Below are positions 34,760 to 42,700 of a DNA stretch of 64,000 nucleotides, piece after piece. How positions within the stretch are numbered: position 1 is the stretch's first letter; every line of letters begins with the position of its first letter. Source of the stretch: an uncultured Blautia sp. (GTDB lineage Bacteria; Bacillota; Clostridia; Lachnospirales; Lachnospiraceae). The notes below the pieces were generated by a model, which saw only the letters and a list, made by a program, of their open reading frames with translations, was not told the DNA's origin and searched no databases. Location of the stretch: contig UQMI01000003.1 in NCBI GenBank assembly GCA_900542045.1, forward strand, positions 1 through 64,000, written 5' to 3'. The position numbers and the translations under genes were made by a program.

Positions 34760-36700
34760 TCAGTGTGTGCCGGTATTTGTTTCTTTTGGAATGAAGGGAT
34801 GGAATTCTCGTCCGTTGCCTTTGTAGAAACGGCTGAACATTTCGTAGTATTCCAGACGCAGAACCTGGATACCGACGATGAGGCCTTCCATACCGCATAC
34901 AAAGATATTTCCCAGCACGATAACGATCCAGTTGATATTGTCGCCGCTTGTGGCGCCGGCCAGCATTAGGACAACTTCCATCATGGCCGCATGGCTTACG
35001 GCAAAAGCGCCCATACGGACAAAGGACAGTGTGTTGGAAAAGTAAGTCAGCATTACTTCAAAAAGCTCAAAGAAGCTCTGGACGAAGAACATGCCTTTGC
35101 TGCCTTCAATGGCTGGAGATTTCTTCTGTATCAGTCTGGTCAGAGGCTCTTTCAGCATGATGATCAGCAGCGGTATGACGAACATGATCACCAGTACGGC
35201 TGTTGCAGGCAATGTATGTCCGGTCATAAAGAGGACGATGGTGGTGACCAGAGCTGCGTAAAATACGAATCCGGCAACGGCATTCTGATTAAACCACTTA
35301 TTTTCCGTATCATGGGCCCGGAAGGCATTGATGATATGGAAGATCATTGTGACCAGAATCATGAACATACCAAAAGCAATGGCTACAACAAATACGGTAT
35401 TCATGGTGCCAATAAAAGGAAGCGTCATCATATCTGTCTTGGGCTTCAGCCAGATGGCGGGAATCAGATCTTCAAATCCGAAGAAGCTTCCATACATGAA
35501 ACCGAAAATGACAGAGAAAACACCTGCCAGGCGCAGGATTGCCGCCAAGGCCAGTTTTTTGGTTTTATACAGGATGGCCCCGCCGATGATCAGACACAGT
35601 CCCTGGCCCACATCCCCGAACATGGTGCCGAAGATAAAGGAATAGGTCAGGGCCACAAACCAGGTAGGATCCATCTCGTTGTATGCGGGAAGCCCATACA
35701 TGCGGACAAACATTTCAAAAGGCTGAAACAGCTTGGGATTCTTCAGTTTTGTCGGGGCCTTCTGGGTGGGTTCGTGATCTTCAATGATACAGAGAAGATC
35801 CTCGTCCTTTTCGATATCTTTCTGGAAAGCAGCGGCATCTTTTTCCGTCATCCATCCGCAGAGGATATAGAAAACATCCTTCTGGCCGTGGGTACAGGCA
35901 GCCACCTTTCGTACGTCAAAGTTGCAGGAAAGCATGTCCAGCGTATATTTGGCGCAGGCTATTTTCTCTGCATGGGCGGTCAGATAGTTGGTACGGCTGG
36001 ATGCAGCCGCGGAAATTTCCCCTTCCAGACCGCTGCACTGCCTGGTCAGTTCCTGGTATGCCTCTTCTGCAGTGCCGTTGTATTCATCCGGCATATAGAT
36101 GCGCTCGAAATGCATGGATAAAAATACGGCGTCGATTTTATGGATCAGGGGAGAGGGAGCAAAGTAGACCCCCCATATATACTGATCGTCAGAATGGCAT
36201 CGATAGAAGATCGTGTCCAGGTTTTCGTAAACATATTTTTCGAATTTCTGGAAGTATTCTTTTTCTATGCGGCCAAACCGGTAATGAATAAACTGAAAAT
36301 TCAGGATTGCGGAAAGATTAAAAGCCAGCGGCCGGAAGGGACGCAGGATGTTTAATTTTTCCGTCAACTGGTTGCGTTTGTTTTCCAGGTCCGACAGGGA
36401 AGTTTCAAATCCGGACAGCTTCTGACTGATGTCTCTGGTGATATTCAGGGCTTCCTCAATGGAAAGCCTGTGAACAGGAAGCTTTTCCGGGTGGTCCAGC
36501 ATGGAATAATACTGGTTGATCTGATTTAGGTCCTCTCGGTAGGGGTTAACCTCGAAATACGGGGTCAGATTTTGTACAGTTGTAAGCTCTGACAGAGCAT
36601 TTTCCAGGTGAATCTCATATTTCGACAGATAGGTACCTACCATTCTGTCAATATCCCCTTTTGGCCCGGTGATGGTCAGGAATTTCATTTTTTCGATCAC
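34760..36700 (-). CDS. ntpI: V/A-type ATPase subunit I (a-type)
   Basis: Large membrane stator subunit forming the ion half-channels. The 646-residue protein has a cytoplasmic N-terminal half (about 1-330) with coiled coil, and a C-terminal half with about seven transmembrane segments starting with ALTYSFIFGTMFGDVGQGL. The family block NTLSFVRMGAFAVSHAAMMEV includes the essential membrane Arg. The start is GTG 36700 with GGAGG seven bases upstream; translation from the ATG four codons later is possible. Confidence 0.95.
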   Translation of the reverse strand: MIEKMKFLTITGPKGDIDRMVGTYLSKYEIHLENALSELTTVQNLTPYFEVNPYREDLNQINQYYSMLDHPEKLPVHRLSIEEALNITRDISQKLSGFETSLSDLENKRNQLTEKLNILRPFRPLAFNLSAILNFQFIHYRFGRIEKEYFQKFEKYVYENLDTIFYRCHSDDQYIWGVYFAPSPLIHKIDAVFLSMHFERIYMPDEYNGTAEEAYQELTRQCSGLEGEISAAASSRTNYLTAHAEKIACAKYTLDMLSCNFDVRKVAACTHGQKDVFYILCGWMTEKDAAAFQKDIEKDEDLLCIIEDHEPTQKAPTKLKNPKLFQPFEMFVRMYGLPAYNEMDPTWFVALTYSFIFGTMFGDVGQGLCLIIGGAILYKTKKLALAAILRLAGVFSVIFGFMYGSFFGFEDLIPAIWLKPKTDMMTLPFIGTMNTVFVVAIAFGMFMILVTMIFHIINAFRAHDTENKWFNQNAVAGFVFYAALVTTIVLFMTGHTLPATAVLVIMFVIPLLIIMLKEPLTRLIQKKSPAIEGSKGMFFVQSFFELFEVMLTYFSNTLSFVRMGAFAVSHAAMMEVVLMLAGATSGDNINWIVIVLGNIFVCGMEGLIVGIQVLRLEYYEMFSRFYKGNGREFHPFIPKETNTGTH

Positions 36701-36717
36701 GTTGCTACCTCCGGGTT

Positions 36718-37758
36718 TTAGTTCTTGCGAATATAGTTCATAGTTTCCTCATAAGAAACGCCGTAACGGATACATTCAATGGCTATGGTAAGACGGCGAA
36801 CCTCATGTTCTTTATGATATAAGAAAGAATAAATCATGGCAACCGAATGCGGGTTGCGGGAAGATTCTTTTTCCAGTATGGTGCGCAGCAGATACGTATA
36901 AAATTCCTCCAGCTGGGGTAGGGGCATTGTTTTGAATCGGGTACCGTAGTAGGTCCCGTCCAGGATCTGCTGGAATTCTTCTATACTGGAAGCTTCCACC
37001 ATGGCATTGATTTCTTTCTTTTTCAGTTTGTATTCCACAGGAATCAGCAGAGCATAAATGTCAGCGCTGTCCATGTTGTAAAAACGCTTGGAACGGTAGA
37101 TCCATTCCAGATTCAGAAGATCAAATTTACTGCCGTAAGCCTTATTGATCTGCTGAAGATCCTTGCCTTTGAACATCTTGTCCTTGATCTTCCAGATGTG
37201 ATTGAAGTAATGCAGATCCAGAGCCATACCATAATCAAATAAGGTGGAATGCTCACTGCCGTGTACACGGGACAGGGGGATATACAATTCACTTCGCTGG
37301 GTAGCCTGGATCAGCTCATCCAATGTGGTGCATGTCTGCAGCTGGTCCACATCCAGTCGGGAATGACGGCGGAAAAACTCCCGGTACTGGGAGATATCCA
37401 GTTCGATATCCCGGCGGTCAAAGATCGTGCGCAGGCATTCCTTGATAGCCCGGATTTCATAGCGGGCAGAGTACAGATCCAGGAATTTGCGCTGCTCTCT
37501 GTTGGCAAAGTAATAGATTTTGGTAAAATCCTGAAAGATAGATTTTTGCAGAAGCCGTTCTACCTGTCCGCGGTGCAGACTGCTTTCGTCCAGATCTGCC
37601 CAGATTTTTCTGTATTCCGGACATTTCTTCAGGTAAGCCACAACCTGCGGAACACTTTCCAGCTGTGCGATCTCTTCAAATTGTTCGGGAGTGGTCAGCT
37701 TGCTGGACATGGCGCGGATCTTGGTGGACAGGCCGCTGTAAGAAAGGATGTTCCCCAT
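36718..37758 (-). CDS. ntpC: V/A-type ATPase subunit C
   Basis: Funnel-shaped subunit (archaeal type C, eukaryotic d) linking the central stalk to the proteolipid ring. The 346-residue, mainly helical protein has the conserved start SYSGLSTKIRAM, an internally repeated helical pattern and a C-terminal REVRRLTIAIECIRYGV-like segment typical of the family. It lies 18 bases after the stalk subunit and before subunit I. Assigned by pattern and position. Confidence 0.92.
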   Translation of the reverse strand: MGNILSYSGLSTKIRAMSSKLTTPEQFEEIAQLESVPQVVAYLKKCPEYRKIWADLDESSLHRGQVERLLQKSIFQDFTKIYYFANREQRKFLDLYSARYEIRAIKECLRTIFDRRDIELDISQYREFFRRHSRLDVDQLQTCTTLDELIQATQRSELYIPLSRVHGSEHSTLFDYGMALDLHYFNHIWKIKDKMFKGKDLQQINKAYGSKFDLLNLEWIYRSKRFYNMDSADIYALLIPVEYKLKKKEINAMVEASSIEEFQQILDGTYYGTRFKTMPLPQLEEFYTYLLRTILEKESSRNPHSVAMIYSFLYHKEHEVRRLTIAIECIRYGVSYEETMNYIRKN

Positions 37759-37776
37759 ACGTTCACTTCCTTCCGG

Positions 37777-38088
37777 TTACCCTTTTAATATTCTGTTGTA
37801 GAGTGTTTCTGCCAGTCGCTGATGATTTTCGGAATAATAGGTATCCAGCTTGGCAAACATATCTGTGGTCTGCTGCCGAAGCCGGGCCAGTTCCTTTTCT
37901 TTATCCTGCTCCAGCTGCCGGCGGATGTCTTTGACTTTTTTACTGGTGTTTTCGTCCACCTGCGCATCGAAGCTGCGGCATTGTTCTTCCATTTGACGAG
38001 ACAGTTCCTGTTTTTTTTCTGAAGCCTCTTCCATAATGTAATTGGCCGTAGTCTCAATTTCTGATAGCTTATTCAGAATCTGCTCCAT
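37777..38088 (-). CDS. ntpF: V/A-type ATPase peripheral-stalk subunit (G/H type)
   Basis: First gene of the operon. A 103-residue, almost entirely charged coiled-coil protein (Glu/Lys/Gln/Arg throughout residues 8-90), partner of subunit E in the peripheral stalk. The start is ATG 38088: AGGAGG lies six bases upstream, while the in-frame TTG at 38094 abuts it. The symbol follows Enterococcus usage. Sequence similarity in such coiled coils is low, so identity depends on position and composition. Confidence 0.82.
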   Translation of the reverse strand: MEQILNKLSEIETTANYIMEEASEKKQELSRQMEEQCRSFDAQVDENTSKKVKDIRRQLEQDKEKELARLRQQTTDMFAKLDTYYSENHQRLAETLYNRILKG

Positions 38089-38421
38089 AAACAACCTCCT
38101 GATCTACATATTTGCCCTGCAGACAGATCTGTTCCTGCCATGACAAAATACGACAGTTCCAAGATAAAGCCTGTCAGGCCCTCTGAAAACTGTGGCAGAA
38201 TGCGGCGGCGGTGCGTTCTGGCATCTGTACCGGCCACAGCAGAGTGCGGCAGTCTCAAGATATGGATTATCATACACCCTTTTGCGGAATTTTACCAATA
38301 TAAAATTGATATTTTTTGCGAATTCATGTAAGATAAAAGTCATTACACAGATTTCGCCGTGAAGAATGCGGCAATACAGGAATATCGGTGGTGTAAATTT
38401 TTTTTACAGGAGTGTTGGAAA
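38089..38421. promoter_or_regulatory. Divergent region between V-ATPase operon and trmB
   Basis: A possible promoter for the V-ATPase operon on the minus strand is TTGGTA (38298-38293), an 18-base spacer and TATGAT (38274-38269) with TG directly before it, giving a leader of about 175 nt. The leader segment 38150-38240 is GC-rich and carries short complementary stretches, but I recognise no riboswitch. No clear promoter for trmB was identified. Confidence 0.5.
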
Positions 38422-39093
38422 ATGAGACTGAGGAATATTCCCGGGGCAAAACAGGCCATTACAGACAGTCCTTTTGTGGTGCAGGAGCCCATGGATAAAA
38501 AAGGAAAATGGGAGAAAGTATTTCCCGTAAAAAGACCGATCCACATGGAAGTTGGGATGGGAAAGGGCCGGTTCCTGATGGATATGGCCAGGCTGTATCC
38601 AGAGAAGAACTATCTGGGTGTGGAAATGTACGACAGTGTTCTGCTGCGGGCGCTGCAGAAAAGGCAGGAAGAAGAGCTGGACAATCTGCTGTTTCTCTGT
38701 GTGGATGCCAGACATTTGCCGGATATTTTTGAAAAGGGAGAAATAGATCGAATCTACCTGAATTTTTCAGATCCATGGCCAAAGGCAAGGCATGCCAAGA
38801 GAAGACTGACATCAGGAGAATTTCTGAAGCGATATGCGCAGATTCTGCTCCCCGGCAGCACGATAGAATTTAAGACAGATAACCGGGACCTGTTTTCTTT
38901 TTCGCTGGACGAAGTAAAAGATTCCGAGGATTTTGAACTGGAAGCCTATACCTTTGATCTGCATCAGGATCCGAAGATGAATGCGGGAAATGTGATGACC
39001 GAATATGAGGAAAAGTTTTCTTCTCAGGGAAATCCCATTTATAAGCTGATTGCCGTTAAGACAGCATCTTTTGACGAAAACGGCATAGGATAG
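38422..39093 (+). CDS. trmB: tRNA (guanine-N7-)-methyltransferase
   Basis: Methylates G46 of tRNAs with S-adenosylmethionine. The 223-residue protein has the SAM motif VEMGMGKGRFL-like segment (HMEVGMGKGRFLMDMA), LGVEMYDSVL, and the TrmB signature LNFSDPWPKARHAKRRLT, followed by FKTDNRDLF. ATG 38422 is chosen because of AGGAGTG upstream; an in-frame ATG at 38359 would add 21 residues outside the family. It is followed by a small Lys-rich ORF and tRNA-Lys. Confidence 0.95.
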   Translation: MRLRNIPGAKQAITDSPFVVQEPMDKKGKWEKVFPVKRPIHMEVGMGKGRFLMDMARLYPEKNYLGVEMYDSVLLRALQKRQEEELDNLLFLCVDARHLPDIFEKGEIDRIYLNFSDPWPKARHAKRRLTSGEFLKRYAQILLPGSTIEFKTDNRDLFSFSLDEVKDSEDFELEAYTFDLHQDPKMNAGNVMTEYEEKFSSQGNPIYKLIAVKTASFDENGIG

Positions 39094-39182
39094 TAGAGAG
39101 GAAACGGCCGGAAAAAGCGGGTCTTGTATCCGGATGAGATGCGGGGCCGGCTCTGGCCTGCCGGCGGGAGGCGAAAAAAGAG

Positions 39183-39338
39183 GTGGCAGCGCGAAATAAA
39201 AAAGGATTTGCGTCTAAACTGGCACAGGTGTCTTATGACCACAGAAAAGCGGATCAATACCTGTTGAAAATGAAGGGGTCCGCGGAAGAAATGAAGGGTA
39301 TTTTGGAGAAGCTTCAGGTGGGAAAGAAAAAAAAATAA
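39183..39338 (+). CDS. Small Lys-rich protein (unrecognised)
   Basis: A 51-residue ORF beginning at GTG 39183 with GGGAGG 11 bases upstream and ending at 39338. The product is basic (about 14 Lys), predicted helical, with AARNKKGFASKLAQVSYD at the start and a C-terminal run of lysines. Codon use looks coding rather than random (few rare codons, sensible amino-acid mix), and it fills the space between trmB and tRNA-Lys. Nucleic-acid or ribosome binding is conceivable from the charge only. I do not recognise a family. Confidence 0.45.
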   Translation: MAARNKKGFASKLAQVSYDHRKADQYLLKMKGSAEEMKGILEKLQVGKKKK

Positions 39339-39367
39339 AAAAAAGATAAATTTTTTTAAAATTATGC

Positions 39368-39397
39368 TTGACTTTTGGTAGAAGGTTCGACTATAAT
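39368..39397 (+). promoter_or_regulatory. Promoter of tRNA-Lys
   Basis: TTGACT at 39368-39373, 18-base spacer, TATAAT at 39392-39397. Confidence 0.75.
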
Positions 39398-39429
39398 GTA
39401 CCTTGCGTTAGGGAACAACAGAAAAACAA

Positions 39430-39502
39430 GCGCCTTTAGCTCAGTTGGTAGAGCAGTAGACTCTTAATCTATTTGTCCAGGGTTCGAGTCCCTGAAGGCG
39501 CA
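39430..39502 (+). tRNA. tRNA-Lys (anticodon CTT)
   Basis: A complete 73-nt cloverleaf. The acceptor stem is GCGCCTT / AAGGCGC with discriminator A; the D arm is GCTC / GAGC; the anticodon stem GTAGA / TCTAT has loop CTCTTAA, giving anticodon CTT. The T arm is CAGGG-TTCGAGT-CCCTG. CCA is not encoded. It is a single tRNA gene with a strong promoter just upstream. Confidence 0.97.
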
Positions 39503-39622
39503 CTTAAAGCACTGTTTTTGCGGACATATGAGCCGTGGGGACGGTGTTTTTTCTTGCAGAGAAAAGGAGTTGACCTGTATCAGGATGATGCGTTTGGCAT
39601 GCAATCTTTATAGAAAATTTTC

Positions 39623-39651
39623 TTGACAAACGGAAATACCTGGGCTACAAT
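39623..39651 (+). promoter_or_regulatory. Promoter of the large surface protein gene
   Basis: TTGACA at 39623-39628, 17-base spacer, TACAAT at 39646-39651. The leader of about 130 nt contains two small hairpins, CCGCA/TGCGG near 39692 and GCAGCG/CGCTGC near 39730, with no recognised riboswitch. Confidence 0.75.
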
Positions 39652-39788
39652 CTACACACAATATCAGCTGATCAATAATCAATTATTTTGCCGCATTCTG
39701 CGGTGTCTTAACAGGGTATACCTTTCCGGCAGCGTTTCGCTGCAGTATCTCAATGGTTATGAACAATTGAATAAAAGGAGAACATTGC

Positions 39789-42700
39789 ATGAAAAATAGT
39801 TTTAAGAAGGCAGTGGTCTGGCTGTTGTGCTGCGGTCTGCTTCTGGAAGGGATTGCCGGCCGTCTGGGAAATGAGACTGTCTGGGGAGCTTCTCTGCCCA
39901 TTACCCGCATCGACGCAGACCAGATCCTGGATGCAAAATATCAATGGCAGGCCAGATTTTTAAGCGGGAAGACAACGGCCCGGGAAATTCGCTGTGACAA
40001 TGTCTACAGGGAACAGTTTTTAAAGGGACCGAGAGGCGACTGGGGCAGTGAGGCCACGGCGGGCGTGGCCAGTCTCCCTGTGGGGGACCAGGCGTTTTCG
40101 CGGGAAGAAGCTCCCGGATGTTACTACTCTAATGTGGGACAGATCGAGATGGCAGACGGCTCCGTTCACACGATGGATCTGCAGATCCTGATCATGGCTT
40201 CCTATGGAGGGGAGAACCGGTATGATTACCGGACGCCCAGTCTGACCACCACCAATCCGCAGCTGCAGTCCTCGTCCAGTTCTCTGAGCAATATCACATA
40301 TTCCTGGGAGAAAGAAATGGGACGGCCCTGTGTGTCTTTTATGAAGAACAGCATCGGGCTTCGGATTTACTGTGTGGATGGGGTGGATGTGGAGTTCACT
40401 TATATCGATCATCAGACCGGACAGCCCCTGGAGGTAAGCGGTCACGGCACACTCAGTGACATTGACGGACTGCAGGCTGTGGGGTTTCCGGAGGACTGCA
40501 ATATCCGGCAGGTATACCTCCTGAGAGAGTCTGAAGGCCATCTGGATATTAACGGGAGCAGTGTGGAATCCGGCTCCGCATCTCTTTCTTCAGACAGCAG
40601 GAAGGGAGATATTACGTATCTGTTTGAAGATACCAGTTCTGTAAAAATTCATTTCAGTTATAAAAAATCCCTGGAAAATATGACAGAAAATTATGAAAAG
40701 GCTCTGGCGGATGCCGGAGGAGATAAAGAGACTCTGGCAGAAAGGATGAAGAAAGCCTACTATGGGAGCAACGGGGAAACCCTGATGGAGCATTACCATG
40801 GAGAAAAATGGGTGACTTCTCATGCTTCTTTTTCTTATACTTCCAAAGTAGTCGGGAGGTTCGTGGAAGAACCCTCCGATGGACTGGCCAAGAAGATCGG
40901 TCCTGCCGGCTGCAGCTGGGAGGAGGCACAGACCGCTTCACGGGAGGAGCCCTATTGGCTGAAGGGACAGGAAGCTTTTGATTATCTGGTGCAGTATGCC
41001 CTGGCTCCGGCAGTGCTGCAGGAATTTACCCTGGAGGATGTGCTGGAGGAGGGGCTGGTGATTGACGGGATCCACAGCGTTACGATTTACGACAAGGCGG
41101 ATACGGAGGTCACCGGACAGTTTCAGGTATCCATTGAAGACGGCAGGAAAATTACCTGCAAAGCTCTGAAGTCCAGTATGGAAGAAGAGCCGTTTTCGGA
41201 GCATCAAGTCTATACGTTTCGTTTCCGGGTACATTTGCAGGGGACAGACAGGCTTACTTTTGAACCGGATAATTTTACTTACCTGCTGCCGAATACGGCA
41301 ACTTTGCGGCTGCGGTATGAAGGCGTTTCCGGAAAGGCGGAAGAGAAAACCTGTGTCAGCAATGAAGTATGGGCCGGAGGGCGGATCACGCCTGTTCTGC
41401 AGGTGGAAAAACGGGCATCCAGATATGAATGGCGGGTAGGAGAAAGGGTGGATTATACTGTAAAAGTAACTCAGAGAAAACAGAATGCATGGGCGCAGGA
41501 TCTGGTCATATCCGATACGGATATTCCGGACGGACTGCAGCTGCTGGACGGTTTTACAGTGGAGGAACCCAGTCCTACGGAACATTTTGTGATCGCCCGG
41601 GAAGGGGACAACGGGTGGAAATGCACTGGCCCGATTCTGCAGTATGATGAATCTGTAATCATACATTTTCAGTGTCTGGCTACAGAAGATGCCAACGGAG
41701 GAGAATGGCAGAATTATGTCTATGCTACTGCGGAAAACTATGTGGATGAAGTAACAGGGGAGCTTTTGGCTCCTGCTTTTGCCAGAGAAGAAATCTGGGT
41801 CAACAGTCCGGAGCTGACGGTGGAGAAGTGCGCTACCCATTATGAATGGAAAGTAGGAGAAGAAGTGGAGTATACAGTGACCCTTGGCAGTGCGGTACAG
41901 GGGACACTGGCCAGGAATGTGATTCTTCGGGACGAGATGCTTCCGGAAGGCCTGATGCTGGTCCAGGGGGCCGAGGGGATCCGGATCGAAGGGCTTCCTC
42001 AGGAAGCAGCCATTCCGGCCCGGGATGATAAGACGGGAATGAATCTGTCTCACCGGGAACCTGTGACCGCGCAGATAGAAGCCGGTGAAAGCGGATGGCA
42101 GGTACAGATCAGTTATCTTCCGGCTCCGGCAGTGGTACAGGTGCATTTCCGGTGTCTGGTAACGGGAGATGTGCAGGGCAGCACGCCGGAGGCAATGGAA
42201 GCACCGGGAAATGGCCGGCGTCTAGGAAATGAAGTGACGGCGGTATGTGAGGAATTCCCCCAGGGGAAAACCGTAAAGGACCGGGAAGAAATTTATGTCA
42301 ATACTGCCTGGCTGATGGTAGATAAACAGGCAGATCATTATGAATGGCAGGTGGGAGAGCCGGTGCTGTATCAGGTAACGGTGGAGAATCAGTATCCGGG
42401 AACCATTGCCAGAAATCTGGTGGTAACGGATCTGGAACTGCCGCAGGGACTGGAACTGACTGAAGGTGAAGATGCCATAAGGATCCAGGGGATTCCTGAA
42501 GTAATCCTTCAGCCGGTAAAAGATCCGGAGGAAGGCCGCGCAGAAGAAGAGAAGACGGTAAGCTATGAACTGCTGCGGGAAGAAACAGGCTGGAAACTGA
42601 CGGTCAGCGATCTGCCCAGCGGCTGCCCGGTGACACTGTCCTTTTCCTGCATGGCCAGGGAAACCATAAACGGTCAGGAAGCGGTGAACGTGGCTTCTGT

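Noticed and set aside
39652..39788. Riboswitch in the leader of the surface-protein gene
   Set aside because: Two small hairpins are visible but no known aptamer motif or terminator/antiterminator pair.
40938..42146. Long antisense ORF in the surface-protein gene
   Set aside because: It is a shadow frame of repetitive coding DNA; composition is His/Arg/Pro-rich as expected for a complement frame.
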